Part shown: positions 11,990 through 23,765 of the stretch, in pieces
Numbering within the stretch: position 1 is the stretch's first letter
How the letters are laid out: each line of letters begins with the position of its first letter
Source: Panorpa germanica
Lineage: Eukaryota > Arthropoda > Insecta > Mecoptera > Panorpidae
Assembly (NCBI GenBank): GCA_963678705.1
Contig: OY783204.1
Location: 17,122,759-17,186,758, forward strand
DNA: 64,000 nt
Direction of reading: 5' to 3'
Notes under the pieces: model-generated
What the model saw: only the letters and a program-made list of their open reading frames with translations
The model's database searches: none
What the model was told of the DNA's origin: nothing
Program-made: the position numbers and the translations under genes

Positions 11990-12185
11990 AATTAATTAAA
12001 AAAATGAACTTTAATTTAAAGAACAAAGATTTCAAAAGTCATCTAAAAGGAAAGGATTATTATTTTTTGCATCTAAATTGAAATAAGAAAATATGGTTCA
12101 GAAACGAGACCCAAAAAATTATAATTAGAATCAAAAGTAATCGTTGCAAAGTTCTAGCTTACCTGTAAAAAATTAATCTTATCGA
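11990..12185 (+). pseudogene. I-like LINE C-terminal fragment
   Basis: The frame reads LKGKDYYFLHLN then, after a break, KIWFRNETQKIIIRIKSNRCK. This is the same region as LKGRDYYMLHPNLSKK..WFRNEF in the minus-strand LINE relic at 54002-54394. It is degenerate and lacks the RNase H and zinc-knuckle parts. Confidence 0.45.
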
Positions 12186-12307
12186 TTGAAGCTAGCTATT
12201 TTCTAAAAATCTTATGAATTTGTCTATAGTCGCGTCATCTATATGTCATCCTACGAACTTATTGAGTGATGTGTTAGACCATTAGCCCGGGAACTTTAGA
12301 CTTTTAC

Positions 12308-13265
12308 CTGACATGAGGGCCGGTAGTTCTAATTTTTGGATATGTTTTAAAGTTAGGGCTGCTAATGAAAACTCCAAGTTATTCAACACGGGCGACGTCG
12401 GCGCGCGCCGCCATCTTGGAAAAATGGCGGCCAAAAACTGTTTTTCAGAAATATCTCGTTACTAATGCGTCCTACTATAAAAATAGTTATTATCAAACTT
12501 ATACAGGACTCAATTCTCTACAAGTTTTGTTTATAATATTTTTTTGTATGTCTCACAGTGACGGAGCTGCAAAATAGGACACCTCAATGAAAATTTTAAA
12601 ATATTTCAATTTTGAGTTCAATTTTTTTATATTTATTTGTTATATATTATAAATGAACTATTAATATACAAACTGTTTACTGTTCATGCATTGCTTACTC
12701 ATTTCCACGCCACCCACTATGAGGTAGAGCATATGCGCGTTTTTCCGAGGTTTTCCCAATAGGAAAATCCACAGGAATACCCGATTTTATACAATTTTGT
12801 TTTATTCATTTTCATACGTTAATTATTCCTCCTCTATCTTTAATATATACGATTAACGTTGCCCTTAGTCCCGTGAATCTCCACAACAACAGAAAACGTT
12901 TCTTCTTCTTCATCTTCACTGTTAAGCATAACTTCTGGTACATTTTCGCAGGATTGTCCATTACAATATCCACAGATAACGGAGCACTTGAATCCAGCTT
13001 TTCTACATACACACTTGCTGCCACAATCTTTTTTACACTTACAAGAAATGTAGTGGAGCCTGAGGAGCTGGATCCTTTGTCGGTATCACTGGAATAAGCG
13101 TATTATCACAACGTTTCCAACCCCAGTCTAGCGGATTCTTGTCATTTCCATACCATCCTTGTACGTCGCCGGTATTAGATAACTTGGGATTTTCATTAAC
13201 AGCCCTAACTTTAAAACATATCCAAAAATTAGAACTACCGGCTCTCATGTCAGGTAAGTGTCTTT
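12308..13265. repeat. Inverted duplication around a coding relic
   Basis: About 90 bp at 12310-12400 reappears reverse-complemented at 13165-13260; GACATGAGxGCCGGTAGTTC followed by the TTTTTGGATATGTTTTAAAG tract is matched almost base for base. The right arm is coding sequence of the Cys-rich relic on the minus strand, and the left arm encodes the same peptide on the plus strand. The arms could be terminal repeats of a foldback element, or one exon piece duplicated in inverse orientation. Flanking target duplications are not seen. Confidence 0.65.
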
Positions 13266-13323
13266 TTTCGGCTCTGGGAACTGAGATATATAGCGTATTT
13301 ATGGAATATATCGGACACCTCAT
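12725..13323 (-). pseudogene. Relic of a Cys-rich (CXC-like) protein of insect repeats
   Basis: On the minus strand, 13323-13039 includes LDWGWKRCDNTLIPVIPT and PAPQAP. A second frame downstream (13050-12870) encodes CKCKKDCGSKCVCRKAGF and then CSVICGYCNGQSCEN. Closely spaced Cys pairs with Lys/Arg/Gly resemble tesmin/TSO1-type CXC Zn-binding domains, here at the end of an otherwise unknown protein. Insect genomes hold many proteins of this WGW...PAP...Cys-rich design, from memory often in repetitive loci. The reading frame is broken and the 5' part is missing. What the intact protein does is not known to me. Confidence 0.45.
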
Positions 13324-13329
13324 ATATGA

Positions 13330-14689
13330 ATAATGAAGGATATAATCTAATATTACAAAATATTATCAAATATCATTATCAATTCTTAATCATTTTAAAG
13401 CATTTTGCATTAGTTCTTTCGTAATGTTCTAATGGCCTGCTTTACATACTGTTCTGTGTAGATGCATTTAGCTCCCCGCTTCTCATGTTCAGTGAAAAAA
13501 TTGTCCACAAGTGAGTATGAGACACACTCTTAAAAGAAATGCTCATCCCTATTTAGTATTTATGAGAATTTTTGTAAGCAATGTCGGGAATAATGTTTAC
13601 TAAGAGTACTTCTTTTACAGTGAAAACGTGAAAATATAAAATAAGTTATAAAAGACGATCTGAATATCTGAAGCTGTTCTTTTGTTTGTATAGATGTGAA
13701 CACACACACATATATAGAAATACACATATCTAGTAAAGTATACTATACGCTGATATCATATACAGAAAGTAGATATTTGATTTGGTGTTTTGCCTTGCAC
13801 GGTAAACGTATCCCCTCAACTAATACAAAAATACCATAATAGTTGATCTTCAAAGGTAACATAAGTTATGAAAGACGATACGGTGCGGTGATTGACCGTC
13901 TCACAGTGTTTAGACCTTAAATTGCACTGTGTGTAGGGGTTTTTCGGAAGGTTGAAAATTCTTCTTGAGCATCGTATTTATACATGGCAGCAATTAAATG
14001 ACTTATGTATTTATCTTAGTCAACCTCTTTGCTTATGTACGAAGGTAACATTTCATTTTTAATAACATTGTTGACATATCATTTAAATACAATTGTAAGC
14101 ATTTTCCAATATTTATTTTAGTTCATAAATAAACAAATCAATTTTCCATTCGTTTGCTTTGATTTGCTGACGTTTTTACTCAGCACATTGAATAAGTTTG
14201 TCGTTTCAAATATTTTTCTATTCATACATAATTTAAAATATTTTTCTATTCATACATAATTTAAAATGTATAGAAAACGTTGAGCCAGCATTCATCTGTC
14301 AATGAGATGTTATTCTTCGTATACCCAGAGCAAAATAAGAAGCTTATTTCTTGTATTGTACGAGTACGATACTTATAAAAACTCTGTTTCTAGTCTAGCC
14401 GTCTTCTGGCTTATAATTAAACTGTCACTCATAAAGTTCGCTCCAGCTGTTTCGATAAAAATATTTTATTAATAAATAAATAAACAGGCGATGACGGATA
14501 CAGTCCATTTCATAGTACGACTGATTTAGAGTCATGGATCTGCCATGACGATTAAAGGCACACTGTTTGAGAAGATCGTCGTAAAGTAGTAAGGAATAGA
14601 GAATTTGCTGAAACTTTGTAAATTTGTTCTATGACAGTCAATAATTAATTAAAAAATTGAATTAGCTTTATATGAAATTTTTAATACAT
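13330..14689. other. Unassigned intergenic stretch
   Basis: No gene is recognised. It holds only a short CA/TA-rich patch near 13700 and the small tandem duplication at 14211-14266. Confidence 0.4.
14211..14266. repeat. Two-copy 28-bp tandem duplication
   Basis: TATTTTTCTATTCATACATA plus eight further bases occurs twice in direct succession (14211-14238 and 14239-14266) without a visible mismatch. Confidence 0.85.
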
Positions 14690-14905
14690 TCAAAAAATTA
14701 AACTTCAATTTGAGAAACCAAGATTTCATTAACAAAAGTCAGTTAACAGGAAGAGATTATTATATGTTACATCCAAATGAAGTTGAAGTAGAAGTTGTGC
14801 ATTTAATTGAAAATGTTATGAAAGTTTCTAATGCAGAAAATTAATATTTTAATAGAATATGGTTCAGAAAACATCAAGCTTTCGATCCAAATAATAAAAA
14901 TAATA
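14690..14905 (+). pseudogene. I-like LINE C-terminal fragment
   Basis: The frame reads KKLNFNLRNQDFINKSQLTG then RDYYMLHPN. On the opposite strand the LINE relic ending at 54394 starts RNTDFINKSQLKGRDYYMLH, a close match. Only this linker region is left. Confidence 0.5.
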
Positions 14906-15489
14906 TGTTTCCAAAGAAATAACAAAACTAATTGACATTTTTTATAAAAAATATCATCACAATTATCCGTTACTTTCACTGTTCAAAACACGATGTAAGA
15001 TTTGGCAACGTTGCTTGCGCAGTTATTCTGTGCATGAGAAATCGCGAATATTCGAAAGCTTTAGGTCTAAGTTTTCAAGTTATGTATACTCTAGCGGTGT
15101 TCTCAAATGTGTCCATGTTTATACATTTTTAGTGTAATATTATCTATAAATATTAAAATTATATTTCATATGCATGAAAAAAGTAATAAGTAATGTAATT
15201 TTGCTTAGTGTCTGTAATTACTAAGATTTACCAATAAAATAATAAGACGTTTATAATATTGACCCAATATTACTTATCAATAAATATACTCGTAGTGATT
15301 ATATACAATGCATCACTAGATGTAACTCAATTGAGTGTAACATTTAATGAATATGAATAAGTGTCACACCCTATCCCTTTTCCTCTGGAGGATACCAGAA
15401 TTGTACTAGGATCCTTAGAGCGAAATATTACTTACAGTAGTAAACGTATATTTAGTTTAAAATGCCATCGATGGATAATCTGTAGAGAG
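14906..15489. other. Unassigned spacer
   Basis: AT-rich with no coding or repeat signal that I can support. Confidence 0.35.
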
Positions 15490-15604
15490 CTATACACAAT
15501 ATTAGCAGCTGGACTGAATTATGGACAATAGCACTAAATGAAAATAAATCAAATCTTATTAACTTCACCAACAGAAAGGTAGGAAACCTGCCAGTTAATC
15601 TTTA
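15490..15604 (+). pseudogene. Jockey-like LINE reverse-transcriptase fragment, left piece
   Basis: The frame WTIALNENKSNLINFTNRKV and then GNLPVN matches WRIALNETKSVHVNFTNKR at 45655-45715, the thumb-proximal part of a Jockey-clade reverse transcriptase. The sequence is interrupted at 15604 by the terminal-repeat element 15605-16562 and resumes at 16563. Confidence 0.6.
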
Positions 15605-16562
15605 GGCCTGTCGCAGTATGGGACCGTATTTAAGCGACGGCGAATTCGGACGTAAATCGGCGGGTTGGATGAGCGGCTACTATTCTCAAAGAAACCGACT
15701 GTGTGTGTCACAATACAAATTTATACTAATTTATTTATCTATATTTTTGATACAGCATTCAGTTGTTGTTTACGTCTTAAATCTGGTGTGCCTGGATAAT
15801 AAGATAAGGGTATATTATCTTATTATGTTATTGAATACCGAGCAGATAACATAACCAAACGCATATGCTTACTGCATAATATTATAATGGATAGTGAAGG
15901 TCTTCCCATAAATTTTGATTCCACATCCAGCGGAACTCAACAAACCTCAGACACGAATCGATCAAGTACTACGGATGAAAAACGTGGTGCTGGAAAAGCT
16001 TACGATGTTCGTGAAAAATTCAAGACTTTTTTTTGCCAACAATCCATAGTAATTATTTTTACCAAAAATTTTTCAATATATTTTTTAATATATTTTTCAA
16101 TATATATATCGAATGAAAGTTTGAATTTTTCTGCTTCCACAAACTCTCTCTTTCTTGAATTAAAAAAATTAATTTTTCGGTGTCCATGATTCACTGAAAT
16201 ACAAACATAAACTGAAGCATGCTGAACATACTCGTTCACAAAGCGATATCGCCGATAAATCCGAATGGATCCGGATTGAAGCGAAACAACAATCGTTCTT
16301 AGGTATCCCCTCCAGTCTGAGGCGGCTGTTTGCATTTACAAAGGTTCGGATAGGATAGCGTGTAGTAGTAGTAACGCTTGGTTAAAATTCGCTAATATTC
16401 GGTTCTAATGTGAGATGTAGGTGCCGCCCTTATTCGGACTGTATTGTAGCTTGCAGTGTGACTGGTCTCTTTGCATTTACAGGGTTCGGATAGGTAAAGC
16501 GTAGTGCTGCGTATACGTCCGGCCGAAATTCGTTGAATTACAGTGCTATAGTGAGACAGGCC
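15605..16562. mobile_element. Terminal-inverted-repeat DNA element inside a LINE
   Basis: The left end GGCCTGTCGCAGTATGGGAC and the right end (reverse complement GGCCTGTCTCACTATAGCAC) are inverted repeats. Diverged similarity continues into GACGxCGAATTCGGxCGTA-like sequence further in. TA borders both ends (TTTA| and |TAAT). Starting GG(C)C with a 2-3 bp A/T target recalls PIF/Harbinger or ISL2EU-type elements, but the family is not certain. The interior holds a short frame (15887-16020, MDSEGLPINFDSTSSG...) of unknown meaning. A subterminal module is duplicated within the right part: the core TTTGCATTTACA..GGTTCGGATAGG occurs near 16329 and again near 16471. Confidence 0.65.
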
Positions 16563-16705
16563 TAATGGAAAAATAGTACCATACGCTAGCACAGAAAAGT
16601 ATGTAATTTTATGCAAAAATAAGAAAAAAAACTTATATTAAGAAAAGGGAACAGCTCGACATTAAATACAGAAAAATGTACTGAATGATAGGTAGAAAAT
16701 CTTTT
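16563..16705 (+). pseudogene. Jockey-like LINE fragment, right piece
   Basis: Continuing after the inserted element, the frame reads NGKIVPYASTEKYV, then KKREQLDIKYRKMY and MIGRK. The same order is seen at 45720-45870 (IPYANTAKYLG..., KKRDELEIRYKKMY). A stretch between these motifs is missing and a stop follows KMY, so it is a dead copy. Confidence 0.6.
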
Positions 16706-18040
16706 TCCTACCGCTGACAGGTTGGCTTGTTGTCAACTTTAAAACCTATTAAGGACTATTAACAGATACAAGATAATTTCTATTGTCTTGCGTATATTTT
16801 CATAGGTCTATTGCTCTATTTGTGTAACATTGTCCGAGCTTTAAGTCTATTTTCAAGGTCGTGTTTTCCATGAGCACTGGGAGGAGTATCTTCCTGCCAT
16901 GAAAGAAAAATTATAGAAAAAGATTAAGAAATGAAATTTTTATTATTAAAGACAAGTTCGTTTAGGTTGTTGTTCAATGACTCATTGACATTGACCTTGT
17001 CAATGAATTCAGTGTCATTGGAAAATGTGGGGTCCTACAAGTCCTTAGGTAATCAGGCTAGGAATCAGGATTATGGAAAATATTGTGAAGTTGTGAGGAT
17101 TCTTCAATCAGCTTTTAATATTCGGATTGCTCGTACCAAGCAAAGAAGTTGGAAGTTTCCTCAATCCGGCTAGATGGGTCATGGAAAGTTCTAACAGATG
17201 CGGCGAGTAAGGTCCCAGAATTCCGGTGAATACAAATAAAACATTTCTTTAATTTAAATGGTATACTATATTAATTAACTTGGTGAACTGCAGCTATGCC
17301 AACGCTGATTCCTTAAACCATTTTTGTCGGAAAGTATATTACTGACTGCCGATATTGTCAATTAAGCACTTAATGAACATATTGACGCCAAAGAAAATAG
17401 AACATAATATTAAATTAACAATATTAACAACAAAAAAGGTTATGACATAAAACAGGGTTAAAAGTTTAGGTAGTAATAATAATAATGAAATGTAAATAAA
17501 AGGACCGTGGTCCTAAAAAGCCCGTGAAGTATTAATAAAAAAAAAAAAATATAAAATAAATTAACAAATAAAAAAGAAGAAATTATCATGTGGCTACATA
17601 TATGACTTGATAAGATTTTCTTTACCAGTCCTCGTCCGAACAACATAATAAGACATTTGTTATACTTGTTAAAGGATTTTATCGAGAATAATTTGCTTCC
17701 TTTTTTATGTTTTTTGTTAACGAAAAGAGCTCCTTTTACTTACCAGACGAAATGATTAATAACTGAGGTCGGTTACTAATTAGTTTAATTATAAAGTACA
17801 AGTAATATACGCATGAACAATTTCAATCAAATTTTTACGATCATTTTGATTGCGTTGCAAACGATAATTTGCTTCATTTGATGTAGACCATTAATTCTTC
17901 ATTGAACATTTTATAATTTATTATGTAATTAGATACTTATGATAGAGTAATGCAATAAAACCAGATGAAATAAAACAGAAGTACGAAGTGCGGGTGTGGT
18001 AGACGAGTGGAGCGTATTCATATTTATTTTCCACCTAGAA
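16706..18040. other. Unassigned intergenic stretch
   Basis: No coding region, RNA gene or repeat end is supported. Short A-rich and T-rich runs are present near 17525-17575. Confidence 0.4.
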
Positions 18041-18177
18041 TTAAGGAGGTACAGACCTTACAGGCGTAAATGATGAACGTTTCGATGATCGATAACAATA
18101 GTTCAAATATACTAAAGTTCATACATTTTCTTAAATGATTAAAAATAGAATAAAATGATAATATTTATTTAACTAGG

Positions 18178-18220
18178 GTATTATATGCAAGAAGAATTCT
18201 TAAATATGTGCATATAATAC
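18178..18220. repeat. Perfect 12-bp inverted repeat (hairpin)
   Basis: GTATTATATGCA at 18178-18189 and TGCATATAATAC at 18209-18220 are exact reverse complements separated by 19 bases. It lies within MITE family 2, beside the LINE tail. Confidence 0.7.
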
Positions 18221-18226
18221 GGCATT

Positions 18227-18510
18227 TTTTTTTTTATTAATTTACAGTGTGTGTCGTTAGACTTTACATTCTTTCAATATTAAATCACGTAATTACATCT
18301 CATTGCTAACTTAAAACTATTCTAAAATTTTTTAAAATTCCAACAGCAATGTGTGATTTTTTTTACTCTTGTTCCTAAGTTTTCTTGCTCTTTACTCCTC
18401 ATTGTTTCACTACCTTTACTATTTTCTTCTTGGCTCAATCTCCGCCATCCACCTCTTGTCCTCCTTACCTCCTCTCCGCAAATCCTCTATTTTCTGAACT
18501 GGAGTTTAAC
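18227..18510 (-). mobile_element. R1-like LINE 3' tail, 5'-truncated
   Basis: The sequence matches the LINE tails at 29796-30510 and 50958-51942: CTCCGCAAATCCTCTATTTT, CCACCTCTTGTxCT and TGGAGTTTAACTxTTTCC. The T-run at 18227-18238 would be its A-rich tail. No clean target duplication is seen. Confidence 0.55.
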
Positions 18511-18941
18511 TATTTCCAAATTTATTATTGAATTGAATTAATATGAATTTGACTTTTCTTGTAGTTATTAAACTATTATATGCATTAAAAAATATTTTTA
18601 ACAGGCAAATAGTTATTTAATTTGGAATTAAAAAATTCATGTTTAAAGGTACAGTCCCGATAATATTACCCCTCCTATATTTTGTTTTGCCGAGAGTTAA
18701 ATTTGTAGCATTGGCAGTCCGTCCCGTACCTCCTTAACGATCCAATGACTCAATTAATATCTGATGTTCCAGTATTCCCCAGACGACGAACGAATTACAT
18801 TTATTAATTAAAAAATAAATAAAAGTATTTTTAACTATAGAAAACAAATATATGCTCATTAAAAATTGATCATTAGTTATAAATTCTTGAGTTTGTTCCA
18901 AATGGAATACGTTATCATTAGTATAAGTTTCATAGAGTTAA

Positions 18942-19261
18942 GGGGTTAAACCGATTTTCCAAGATATTTTAACTTATTGACGTAAAAATTTACGTACACA
19001 TTGTTGTAACTTTTAACTTTAATTTGATATTTATTTGTTTCGAAATAATGATTTTTAAAGCTGATGTAGCCGATATCTGGGAGGACCTCTAAAAAAGGAT
19101 ATTTTACGGTAAGCGTGATATTTCTAAACTGGATCATCTAAAATCGAAAAGTAAAAAAAAAATCATAAATATAATAAGTATAATCTTGTATTTGATTAAA
19201 GTAATAAACAATATATTAATTTTCAACAAAATGGCTGCTTCTCAAAATCCTTCTCATTAAA
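18942..19261 (+). mobile_element. Truncated copy of TTAA MITE family 1
   Basis: After TTAA (18938-18941) it begins GGGGTTAAACCG. Stretches such as GATATTTCTAAACTGGATCA and ATGGCTGCTTCTCAAAA parallel the complete copy at 10782-11409. It stops where the left Helitron arm begins; the other half is not found on the far side of the palindrome. Confidence 0.55.
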
Positions 19262-22200
19262 TCTTAATATATATAAATTACGTGTCACTGTGTTGTCCTC
19301 GATGGACTCCTAAACTACTTCACCGATTTTAATGAAATTTGTACACCGTGTGCAGTTTGACCCAGCTTGAAAGATAGGATACCTTAAATCTCAATTTATT
19401 TATCTTATTGCTAATTATTTGTCTATTAATTATTTGTTATATCCAAATACCAGCCACCCGATGCGTAATGGATGACTCATAGTCACACGGCACTAAGATC
19501 TAAGAACGCTGACACATGTTTACTACCAGAAACTGCATATTATTGTTTATACTTATATTAGTCGCATGATATTAAATAGTAAACAGTTGTAACTTATATA
19601 TATAATCTTTAAACATATTGTATTAATCTCAAACGTCTAAAGTACAGGTTAAATTTAGTTTGTAGTAAAGCGAAATACAGTGAATTTTACATGTAAGTAT
19701 TATCACATAATTTATCATTATATATATTGTTTCAATGCGCTATAATAGCGTGTTTTTCAGTTTTTTTTTCTTCTTTTTTTCTATATTTTCTTTTTCAGTC
19801 AAATGCCACCGAAGAAATCTAACCTCAACAAAGCGAGGAGCACAAAGGCACGACGCAAACGCGTTGAAAGAGCTCATCAGTCGGCAGAACAAATCACAAT
19901 AAGAAATGCAGCAAATGTAGAGCGTCGTGCACAAGAATGTCAAGAACAGCGTGACGAACGTCTGCGACAGAATATTGCAAGAACAAGAGCGGCACGAGAA
20001 CGAAACATAGCTACAGCACGAGTACGAGAACGACAGAGGCAGCGGATCAGCCGCTCATTAACACGTGCATCATTTGTTCGTCTTGCTTTCGAATATGCAC
20101 CAGATATTAACTACTCTGCGCATTCAAAAATTGCTATCGGTGCAATGGATAAAGTATGCCAATATTGTCAGGCATTGAAATTTCGAAATGAAACACCCGG
20201 CATGTGCTGCGCATCGGGAAAAGTTGTGCTGTCACCTCTACCCACTCCGCCGGAACCTTTATTATCCCTTCTTGCTGGTGATTCAGATGATTCAAAATTA
20301 TTTTTGCGTAAGATACGCAAATTTAATTCTTGCTTCCAAATGACGTCATTTGGGGCAACTAAAATTTGCGATCTCGCATCCCATGGACGTAATTTTGAAA
20401 CTACATTCAAAATACAAGGCCAAGTGTACCATAAAATCGGATCATTGATGCCGATGCCTGATAATGATTCGAAATTTCTCCAAATTTATTTTATGGGCAA
20501 TTGTGAAGAGCGCGTAACAACTCGGTGCCAGTATAATTTCATTGAACAAGCAGAGGAAAGAGCAATCGTGATGTTGCTGGAAATTTTTTTAGAAGATCAG
20601 AATCAACTAATTCGATTGTTTAAAAGAGTTTCGCCACGATTGCAAAATGACAACTATCAAATCGTCATAAAAGCCGACAAAGTACCATTAGGTGAAAATG
20701 CTGGTAGATTCAATGCTCCAACTGTTGACGAGGTTGCTGTTATTATGGTTGGTGATCCAGTTGACAACAGAGCTATAAAAATTACACGGCGAGACAACAC
20801 TGTCAGTACGATTTCAGATCTTCACCGTTCATATGATGCACTACAATATCCATTAATATTTTGGCAAGGACAGGATGAATATCATATTAGAATCAAACAG
20901 TGTGATCCAAATACCGGTAAATTTGACTATTAACTATGTATTTCCTAACTGTATGAACGGATTTTGATTTCTTTTTTCATTTTATTCTTTATTTTTTTAG
21001 GCGCTAATGGAAATAAAAAAGTTAGTTCTATGAACTACTACGCACACCGATTGATGGTTAGACTAAATCAGGACAACTATATCCTTCGATATCGTCAGCT
21101 ATTCCATCAGTACATTGTTGATATGTATGCTAAGGTTGAAAGCGAACGCTTGCGATTTCTTCGATATAACCAGGCTAAATTACGATCAGAAGAATACATT
21201 CACTTACGAGATGCTGTTGTTGGAAACATCGACGGAAATTTAAACCCCAATGACATCGGTAATGCTTTCATTTTACCTTCAAGCTACATCGGCAGTCCAC
21301 GGAACATGCAGGAATACATACAAGATGCGATGACTTACGTACGTCATTACGGCCGACCGGATTTGTTTATTACATTCACATGTAATCCAAATTGGAAAGA
21401 GATACAAACTTTACTATCACCAGGACAACAAGCACTTCATCGTCATGATATAACTGCACGTGTGTTTAAACAAAAATTGAAATCCTTAATTGATTTTATT
21501 GTTAAATATTCAGTTTTTGGTATCACACGTTGTTGGCTGTATTCGATTGAGTGGCAAAAGCGAGGTTTGCCTCATGCCCACATTTTAATTTGGCTTCAAG
21601 ATAAAATCCGTCCAGAAGAAATTGATCAAATAATATCAGCCGAAATTCCAGACCCATCAATTGATCAAGAATTATTTGATATTGTTACCAAACACATGAT
21701 CCACGGGCCGTGCGGTGCTTTCAACATAACGTCACCATGCATGGAAAATGGAAAATGTAAGAAAAATTTCCCAAAGCCGCACACGAATGACACTATCACG
21801 GATATTGACGGTTATCCAATGTATCGCCGTAGAAATACTGAGAATGGTGGCCACACATTCACAATACGACTGCCGAATTTTACAAATCAAGTTGAACTTG
21901 ATAATCAGTGGGTGGTACCATACTCACCATTACTTTCAAAAACTTATCAGGCTCATATCAATGTTGAGCTTTGCAGTTCTGTAAAATCTATTAAGTACAT
22001 TTGTAAATATGTAAATAAAGGCAATGATTTAGCTATATTTGAAGTACAGAATGTAAATAAAAATGACGAAATAGTACGATACCAAATGGGTAGGTACATT
22101 AGCAGCAACGAAGCTATTTGGCATATTCTTAGCTTTCCCATACACGAAAGAGACCCTTCTGTCCAGCATCTAGCAATACATCTTGAAAACGGTCAACGTG

Positions 22201-23718
22201 TATACTTTACTGAAGGAAATGTTCTCCAAAGAGCGCTTGAGGCTCCAAAAACGACACTAACTGAATTTTTTACATTGTGTCAACAATCTGATATTTTTGG
22301 CCAATTCGCAAAAACATTGAAATATAGTGATGTTCCGCGTTATTTCACATGGAACAAATCCGGTAAAAAATGGGAACCACGAAAGCAAGGAAAACCACAT
22401 CCTTCCATCACAGGCATATTCAAAGCTAAGACATTGGGGCGACTTTACACGGTACATCCAAAGCAAAGCGAGTGCTTCTATTTACGTTTGTTATTGGTGA
22501 ATGTTCCCGGACCAACGTCTTTTGAATTTCTGCGAACAGTTAATGGTCGAGTATTCAATACATACAAAGATGCATGTCGTGAACTGCAATTGCTAGAAGA
22601 TGATAACCATTGGGACTTAACGCTTGCTGATGCTGCGTTAACATCAACGCCCAATAATATTCGTCAGCTGTTTGCAATTATTTTGACGACATGTTATCCA
22701 TCGCAAGCACAAACTTTGTGGGAAAAATATAAAAATTGTATGACAGAAGACATATTGCACCGAATTAGACAAACAGATCAATACCAAAACATAGATTATA
22801 CGCCAGAGATGTATAATGAAGCGTTACTGTTAATCGAGGATTTATGTGTTTTAATTTCAAATTTACCACTTAATCATTATGGTATGCCATCACCTGATCG
22901 CCCAGCCATGGATTTAGTCAACACCGATTTACAACGAGAAAAACAATTTGACCAAGGTAATTTAGCAACAATTATCGCGAAGAGCGAGCCATTACTGACA
23001 GCAGAACAAAAAATTATTTATGATTGGATTATGCTGGCTGTTGCTGCTGAACAAGGCGGTTTTTTTTTCTTGGACGCACCAGGTGGAACCGGTAAGACAT
23101 TTTTAATATCGTTGATTCTTGCCAAAATACGGTCACAACAGAAAATTGCATTGGCAGTTGCATCGTCAGGCATAGCGGCTACTTTGCTAGATGGTGGACG
23201 AACGGCACATTCAACATTCAAGCTGCCATTGGACATTCATCATAAACCAAATGCAATATGTATCATAAAAAAAAATAGTGGAATAGCTGCAGTGTTGCGG
23301 AAGAGTTCAATTATAATTTGGGATGAGTGCACAATGGCTCACAAATATTCACTCGAAGCATTGCATAGAACTATGCAAGATTTAAACGGCAATGATAAAC
23401 TTTTCGGTGGTGCTCTTTTACTTTTGTCTGGTGATTTCCGCCAGACCCTACCAGTTATACCTCGCTCCACTTTCACGGATGAAATTAATGCATGTTTGAA
23501 ACAATCATTCTTATGGCGAAATGTTGAAACACTTCCATTGACCATAAACATGCGCGTACGATTGCAAAATGATCCATCAGCACAAATATTTTCCGAACAA
23601 TTACTAGATATTGGGAACGGTAAAATAGAACTGCAACCAAATACGCAATGCATTAAACTGCCAGACAATTTCTGCACTGTTTTTCAGGGAAAAAATGAAT
23701 TGATTCAGAGTATTTTTC
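19262..23718 (+). mobile_element. Helitron left arm (5' part only) of the palindrome
   Basis: It starts TCTTAATATATATAAATTAC after an A (19261) and follows copy 1 nearly base for base up to the position matching 2565 of copy 1. It then breaks off inside the helicase domain, about 1.14 kb short of the 3' terminus. The 3' hairpin and CTAG end are missing. Differences from the right arm are few, about eight visible coding changes in 4.5 kb between the two arms. Confidence 0.93.
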
Positions 23719-23735
23719 TGGTATCTGGAAGTTAA
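19803..23735 (+). pseudogene. Truncated Helitron RepHel gene, left arm
   Basis: Exons 19803-20916 and 21001-23735 are joined by the same 84-bp phase-1 intron, and a probable 5' UTR intron lies at 19693-19798. The product would be about 1282 residues. HUH motif, YICKY, Walker A, Walker B and GDFRQTLPV are kept. The last helicase motifs (SINKSQGQT and LYVACSR in the whole copy) are lost, and the final residues LVSGS come from the junction. Private changes compared with the right arm include Lys for Asn near residue 10 and Trp for Arg shortly before Walker A. Nicking might survive in principle but helicase function should not. Confidence 0.85.
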
Positions 23736-23765
23736 TTTCGTTGTTGTATCTGGAAGTTAATTTCG
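23719..23765. repeat. Palindrome junction with 20-bp direct repeat
   Basis: GTATCTGGAAGTTAATTTCG occurs at 23721-23740 and again at 23746-23765, separated by TTGTT. The second copy is the normal start of the right arm and the first is an extra copy between the arms. Left-arm homology ends at 23718 and right-arm homology starts at 23742. A filler copied from the neighbouring arm suggests template switching or end joining. Confidence 0.85.

Larger units (their letters stand above)
18045..18733. mobile_element. TTAA-flanked MITE, family 2 (short copy, carries a LINE tail)
   Basis: Inverted ends GGAGGTACAG... and ...CGTACCTCC are each bordered by TTAA (18041-18044 and 18734-18737). The right part (18560-18733) matches the left end of the copy at 41801-43049 in reverse orientation, including TTATTAAACTATTATATGCA. 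There is no transposase frame. A LINE 3' tail lies inside it (18227-18510). Confidence 0.75.
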
